Assembly (NCBI GenBank): GCA_946630405.1
Contig: CAMOYW010000018.1
Location: 1 to 9,506 of the forward strand
Reading direction: 5' to 3'
Length of the DNA: 9,506 nucleotides
Source of the DNA: an uncultured Clostridia bacterium
GTDB taxonomy: Bacteria > Bacillota > Clostridia > Lachnospirales > CAG-274
Notes under the pieces: generated by a model
What the model was told of the DNA's origin: nothing
Seen by the model: only the letters and a program-made list of their open reading frames with translations
Database searches by the model: none
Made by a program: the position numbers and the translations under genes
Shown here: positions 6,649 through 9,506 of the stretch, in pieces
How positions within the stretch are numbered: the first letter of the stretch is position 1
Layout: every line of letters begins with the position of its first letter

Positions 6649-7625
6649 TGAATACCGAAATATATGAAGAGATCATGCGCAGATACGATCGTATAAGGAC
6701 GATAAACGAGCAGAAAAGGGTCGACGGTATACAAAAGGCGTATGAAAAATGCCCCGAGCTTAAAAAAGCGGATGACGAAAAAAGAGAGCTTGGCACTTCT
6801 TTTTTGAAAAAGCTTGTGGAAAAACCGAGTGCAAGAGAGGAACTTAAAAAGGAGTTTTCGGATAAAAGCGGAGCTTTGGATAAAAAGCGTTTTGAGCTTA
6901 TGAAGCTTTGCGGTATTCCCGAAAACTACGATTCCCCAGTGTATTTCTGCTCTGTATGTAAAGATACGGGATTTAAGGATAACGAACGTTGCGAATGTTT
7001 TGACAAGATTTTGTCGGATGTGTATTACAACGCTTCAAATATCCAAAAGGTTATTCAAAAGGAGAATTTTTCGACCTTTCGTTATGAGATATTTTCCGAT
7101 ACGGAAGTCGACGGTATATCCCCGAGGGAGAAGATAAGGCAGATAGTGGGCGGCTGCATAGCGGCAATAGAGGCAATAGCCGAAAAACCCATGAATTTGT
7201 TTTTTTACGGCGGTACGGGCGTAGGCAAGACGTTTATGTGCAACTGTATAGCAAAGGAGCTTTTGGACAGGCAGATAAATGTGGTGTATACTATGGCGTA
7301 TGAACTTACCGAGGACCTGGTTAATGCGCATTTTAATGCCGATGATACCGATGCGGCGGATAAAAAAAGACTGTGCTATGGCTGTGATGTACTGATCATA
7401 GACGATTTGGGCACGGAGACGGGAAACAGTGTTTCAAATACGGAGCTTTTCGGACTTATCAATTCAAGACTTATAAACGAAAAATCCACGATCATATCCA
7501 CAAATCTGCTTTTAAGCGACCTTAAAAACAGATATACGGAAAGAATTTCGTCAAGAATTCTGGGGAAATATGATTTGAATAAATTTATAGGCGATGATTT
7601 GAGAGTGTACGGCTCTGTGAGATAG
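6648..7625 (+). CDS. AAA+ replicative helicase loader (DnaC/DnaI-like ATP-binding protein)
   Basis: This 325-residue ATPase probably loads the replicative helicase. The N-terminal half is helical and charged (1-90), followed by a likely zinc site, Cys101-x2-Cys104 and Cys115-x-Cys117 in the pattern CSVCKDTG and CECF. The AAA+ core contains Walker A GGTGVGKTF (188-196), Walker B VLIIDDLGTE (248-257), sensor-1 STN (284-286) and the arginine-bearing ERISSRILGKY (298-308), which includes the probable arginine finger. The C-terminus (FIGDDLRVYGSVR) resembles the DnaC/DnaI family ending 'G.D.R'. Its ATG overlaps the stop of the DnaD-domain gene (TAATG), with AGGGGG about 11 bases upstream, so the two products are probably made together. 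Helicase and DnaB-type genes are absent from the window. IstB-like transposon ATPases share the core, but the length, Cys cluster and DnaD partner favour a loader. Confidence 0.9.
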   Translation: MNTEIYEEIMRRYDRIRTINEQKRVDGIQKAYEKCPELKKADDEKRELGTSFLKKLVEKPSAREELKKEFSDKSGALDKKRFELMKLCGIPENYDSPVYFCSVCKDTGFKDNERCECFDKILSDVYYNASNIQKVIQKENFSTFRYEIFSDTEVDGISPREKIRQIVGGCIAAIEAIAEKPMNLFFYGGTGVGKTFMCNCIAKELLDRQINVVYTMAYELTEDLVNAHFNADDTDAADKKRLCYGCDVLIIDDLGTETGNSVSNTELFGLINSRLINEKSTIISTNLLLSDLKNRYTERISSRILGKYDLNKFIGDDLRVYGSVR

Positions 7626-7630
7626 GAGAG
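7624..7630 (+). promoter_or_regulatory. Ribosome binding site for rfbD
   Basis: AGGAGAG overlaps the TAG stop of the loader gene and sits directly before the ATG at 7634 (5 bases from AGGAG). It supports this start and co-transcription of rfbD with the replication genes. Confidence 0.6.
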
Positions 7631-7633
7631 AAG

Positions 7634-8548
7634 ATGAAAGCGTTTATAACGGGTGTATGCGGTCAGCTCGGACATGACTGTGTAAATGAACTGAACAAAA
7701 GAGGTATTGAGGTCACGGGCAGTGATATACAGCCAAAGTATTCGGGAGTTGAAGACGGCTCTTTTGTGACGAAGGCAAAATATATCTCTCTTGATATAAC
7801 GGATGAAGAGGCTGTGCTTAACACAATAAAGTCGGAAAAGCCCGATGTGGTCATTCATTGTGCCGCATGGACAAATGTGGACGGTGCCGAGGATGAGGAG
7901 AATCGCCAAAAGGTTTTTGCCATCAATTCGGGCGGTACGGAAAACATTGCAAAAGCGGTCAAAGCTGTGGATGCCAAAATGATATATATAAGTACCGACT
8001 ATATTTTCGGCGGAGACGGTACCGAACCATGGAAGCCCGATCAAGAGGATTATGCTCCTCTTAATGTGTACGGTCAAAGCAAGCTTGAAGGAGAGCTTGC
8101 CGTAAAAAGAGAACTTGATAAATACTTTATAGTAAGGATAGCGTGGGTTTTCGGCACGAACGGAAAAAACTTTATAAAAACCATGCTGAATGTCGGCAGG
8201 AATCACGACAGCGTAAGAGTGGTAAATGACCAGATAGGCACACCCACATATACTCTCGATCTGGCTGTTTTGCTTGCGGATATGGCACAAAGCGACAAAT
8301 ACGGCTGTTATCATGCCACAAATGAGGGTGGATATATAAGCTGGTATGACTTTACGAAGGAAATTTATTCACAGGCGGGTTATACCACGGAAGTGATACC
8401 CGTTACGACCGAAGAATACGGCATATCCAAAGCCAAAAGACCCTTTAATTCAAGGCTTGACAAAAGCAAGCTTACGGAAAACGGATTTGATCCTCTTCCC
8501 GACTGGAAAGATGCTGTGGCAAGGTATCTTTTTGAACTTTCTAAGTGA
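7634..8548 (+). CDS. rfbD: dTDP-4-dehydrorhamnose reductase
   Basis: The enzyme reduces dTDP-4-dehydro-L-rhamnose to dTDP-L-rhamnose with NAD(P)H, the last step in making the rhamnose donor for cell-surface polysaccharide. The 304 residues show the extended short-chain dehydrogenase fold. The cofactor motif is GVCGQLG (7-13). CAAWTNVDGAE (76-86) contains the family's typical A-[AY]-T-x-V-D-x-A-E pattern. STDYIFGG (120-127) and the catalytic pair Tyr146-x3-Lys150 (YGQSK) follow. VRIAWVFG (about 167-174), NDQIGTPTYT and the C-terminal RPFNSRLDKSKL are also characteristic. It starts 8 bases after the loader gene. The other rhamnose genes (rfbA, rfbB, rfbC) are not in the window, but the polysaccharide genes begin 94 bases downstream, which fits its role. 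SDR relatives such as MAT2B-like proteins are less likely. Confidence 0.93.
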   Translation: MKAFITGVCGQLGHDCVNELNKRGIEVTGSDIQPKYSGVEDGSFVTKAKYISLDITDEEAVLNTIKSEKPDVVIHCAAWTNVDGAEDEENRQKVFAINSGGTENIAKAVKAVDAKMIYISTDYIFGGDGTEPWKPDQEDYAPLNVYGQSKLEGELAVKRELDKYFIVRIAWVFGTNGKNFIKTMLNVGRNHDSVRVVNDQIGTPTYTLDLAVLLADMAQSDKYGCYHATNEGGYISWYDFTKEIYSQAGYTTEVIPVTTEEYGISKAKRPFNSRLDKSKLTENGFDPLPDWKDAVARYLFELSK

Positions 8549-8572
8549 AGGCGATAAAGCGTAAAGTTACAA

Positions 8573-8601
8573 TTGATTTTTGACCTTTAATGTGATATAA
8601 T
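8573..8601 (+). promoter_or_regulatory. Extended -10 sigma-A promoter of the polysaccharide operon
   Basis: TTGATT (8573-8578) and a perfect TATAAT (8596-8601) are separated by 17 bases. A TG dinucleotide at 8593-8594 makes an extended -10 (TGATATAAT). Transcription would start near 8608, leaving an untranslated leader of about 35 bases. The surrounding AT richness supports it. A second -35-like TTGACC at 8580 is too close (10 bases) to be used with this -10. Confidence 0.75.
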
Positions 8602-8623
8602 ACTATGCCTGTGAAACAATATT

Positions 8624-8631
8624 AAAGGCGG
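8624..8631 (+). promoter_or_regulatory. Ribosome binding site for the Wzz-like gene
   Basis: AAAGGCGG lies 11 bases before the ATG at 8643. It differs from the consensus by one base, and nearly the same sequence (AAGGCGG) precedes the next gene at 9346. Confidence 0.6.
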
Positions 8632-8642
8632 TTTATTTTAAA

Positions 8643-9347
8643 ATGAACAACGAACAGAACGAAAGAGAAATTGAAATAGATTTATTGTCGCTTGTTAGAG
8701 CTTTGCTTGCAAGGTGGAAATTCATACTGCTTACGGCGGTGCTTTTTGCGGCGGCGGCTTTTATATACAGCAAGGTGCTTGTAACTCCGAGATATACGGC
8801 AAGCGTGAGTATGTACATCAACAACAACAAAACTCAGCTTTCCGATAACCTCGATTACAACGACATCAACGCATCTACCATGCTGATACCTACATATATG
8901 GAGCTTTTCAAGTCCGATGCGGTGCTTCAGCCCGTTGCGGATAAGCTCGGTAACGATTACGAGGCGGAGGATCTTGCATCCATGCTTTCCCTTTCGACCT
9001 CGTCGGACACACAGCTTGTGTATCTCAACGTTACCTCGGTAGACAGCGAGCAGGCGTACATCATAGCAAATGCCATAGCGGATAATGCGCCCCAAATGAT
9101 AACCAATATCATGAGCGGCGGCTCCATAAAGATAATCGACTATGCAAAGCAGCCCGAACATTCTTCATATCCGAATGTACCTAAGAATACACTTGTCGGA
9201 CTTATGCTCGGACTTATATTGAGTATGGGTGCGGTGGTTCTTATGGAACTTCTCGATACAAGGATAAAGGGAGCAAGTGATATATCTGCCATGTATGAAG
9301 ATATCCCCATATTGGGTACGGTGCCTGCCATTAAGGTTCAAGCGTAA
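8643..9347 (+). CDS. Wzz/CapA-type polysaccharide co-polymerase and tyrosine kinase modulator
   Basis: This 234-residue membrane protein belongs to the chain-length determinant family that controls capsule or exopolysaccharide polymerisation. An acidic start (EIEIDLLSLVRALLARW, 9-25) leads into the first membrane helix (about 27-45). The extracellular part (about 46-180) begins with TPRYTASVSMYINN, typical of the Wzz domain, and ends with the proline-containing YPNVPKN (176-182). The second helix spans about 183-203. The C-terminal cytoplasmic tail (about 204-234) carries LLDTRIKGASDI and IPILGTVP. In the Firmicutes version (CapA of Staphylococcus, YveK/EpsA of Bacillus) this tail activates a separate BY-kinase. 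The gene 11 bases downstream encodes just such a kinase, which fits well. It is the first gene after its own promoter. Confidence 0.93.
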   Translation: MNNEQNEREIEIDLLSLVRALLARWKFILLTAVLFAAAAFIYSKVLVTPRYTASVSMYINNNKTQLSDNLDYNDINASTMLIPTYMELFKSDAVLQPVADKLGNDYEAEDLASMLSLSTSSDTQLVYLNVTSVDSEQAYIIANAIADNAPQMITNIMSGGSIKIIDYAKQPEHSSYPNVPKNTLVGLMLGLILSMGAVVLMELLDTRIKGASDISAMYEDIPILGTVPAIKVQA

Positions 9348-9352
9348 GGCGG
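9346..9352 (+). promoter_or_regulatory. Ribosome binding site for the BY-kinase gene
   Basis: AAGGCGG overlaps the TAA stop of the Wzz-like gene and lies 6 bases before the ATG at 9359. This supports coupled expression of the modulator and the kinase. Confidence 0.6.
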
Positions 9353-9358
9353 TGTGAT

Positions 9359-9506
9359 ATGTTCGGCATTAAAAAGAAAAATAACGGATTGGATAAGCAA
9401 CAGACAAGGGAAATGAACAGGAAAAGACTGTTGAATGAAAACTCTTCCTTTGATGTGGTCGAATCCTATAAAGAAATAAGAACAAACATAATTTTTTCGC
9501 TTCCCA
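9359..9506 (+). CDS. CpsD/CapB-family bacterial tyrosine kinase, N-terminus (partial)
   Basis: Only 49 residues are present before the window ends. A basic start (MFGIKKKN) is followed by a helical linker and FDVVESYKEIRTNIIFSLP (31-49). The E-S-Y-K-E-I-R-T-N segment, with Glu35, Lys38 and Arg41, corresponds to the conserved helix just before the Walker A motif of BY-kinases, which in CapB takes part in ring assembly (the E-x2-R-x2-R region). The Walker motifs and the tyrosine cluster lie beyond the edge. The call rests on this helix and on the Wzz/CapA-type partner immediately upstream, the standard Firmicutes gene order. The kinase would autophosphorylate on C-terminal tyrosines and regulate polysaccharide export. 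Confidence 0.85.
   Translation, partial: MFGIKKKNNGLDKQQTREMNRKRLLNENSSFDVVESYKEIRTNIIFSLP

Larger units (their letters stand above)
8549..8642 (+). other. Intergenic region between rfbD and the polysaccharide operon
   Basis: These 94 bases are the only sizeable non-coding gap in the window. They carry the promoter and ribosome binding site described separately. I see no rho-independent terminator for rfbD: no GC-rich hairpin is followed by a T run. Read-through from upstream into the polysaccharide genes is therefore possible. Confidence 0.7.

Noticed and set aside
6648..7625. IstB-type transposition ATPase, implying an insertion sequence.
   Set aside because: There is no IstA-type transposase or terminal inverted repeat. 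The protein has an extra N-terminal region with a Cys cluster and is coupled to a DnaD-domain gene, as expected for a helicase loader.
5581..7625. Prophage replication module (DnaD plus DnaC-like pair is common in phages).
   Set aside because: No integrase, repressor, capsid, terminase or recombination genes occur in the window, and codon use matches the flanking housekeeping genes.
7376..8314. Minus-strand open frame of 312 codons spanning the loader/rfbD junction.
   Set aside because: It crosses two well-supported genes and their ribosome binding site, has low-complexity aromatic and Ile/Tyr-rich content, and is explained by the same codon bias.
8607..8629. Possible hairpin GCCT/AGGC that could mask the ribosome binding site of the Wzz-like gene.
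   Set aside because: The stem is only 4 base pairs with a 15-base loop, too weak to claim as a regulatory structure or terminator.

Overview
The window reads like a chromosomal stretch from a Gram-positive Clostridia-type bacterium (Bacillota), perhaps an uncultured gut Oscillospiraceae-like lineage. The lineage is an inference. It rests on a DnaD-domain protein next to a DnaI/DnaC-type helicase loader, a 'copper amine oxidase N-terminal' stalk protein, the Firmicutes arrangement of a separate Wzz-like membrane protein and BY-kinase, AGGAGG-type ribosome binding sites, and moderate GC with many ATA and CTT codons. All genes lie on the + strand and are very tightly packed. TGA, TAA and TAG all serve as stops.

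Layout: (1) positions 1-174 hold the 3' end of an unrecognised gene, overlapping dusB (tRNA-dihydrouridine synthase) by 4 bases. (2) A secreted stalk-domain protein (1148-1999), a PHP-domain phosphoesterase of the HisJ type (2006-2806) and a large hybrid sensor histidine kinase with two periplasmic-binding-protein-like sensor modules (2808-5579) follow with gaps of 1 to 20 bases. (3) A DnaD-domain protein (from a TTG at 5581) and an AAA+ helicase loader (6648-7625) form a primosome-type pair, joined by a one-base TAATG overlap. (4) rfbD, the last enzyme of dTDP-L-rhamnose synthesis, starts 8 bases later. (5) After the only sizeable gap (8549-8642), which carries a convincing extended -10 sigma-A promoter, comes the start of a surface-polysaccharide operon: a Wzz/CapA-type co-polymerase, then the N-terminus of a CpsD/CapB-type tyrosine kinase that runs off the window.

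Functionally the window joins tRNA modification, envelope sensing, replication restart/initiation and the entry to exopolysaccharide synthesis. No tRNA, rRNA, CRISPR array, insertion sequence, long repeat or clear rho-independent terminator was seen. I did not find a convincing previously undescribed system. The points most worth a second look are the kinase/primosome gene coupling, the lone rfbD between loader and polysaccharide promoter, and the poorly defined C-terminal domain of the stalk protein.
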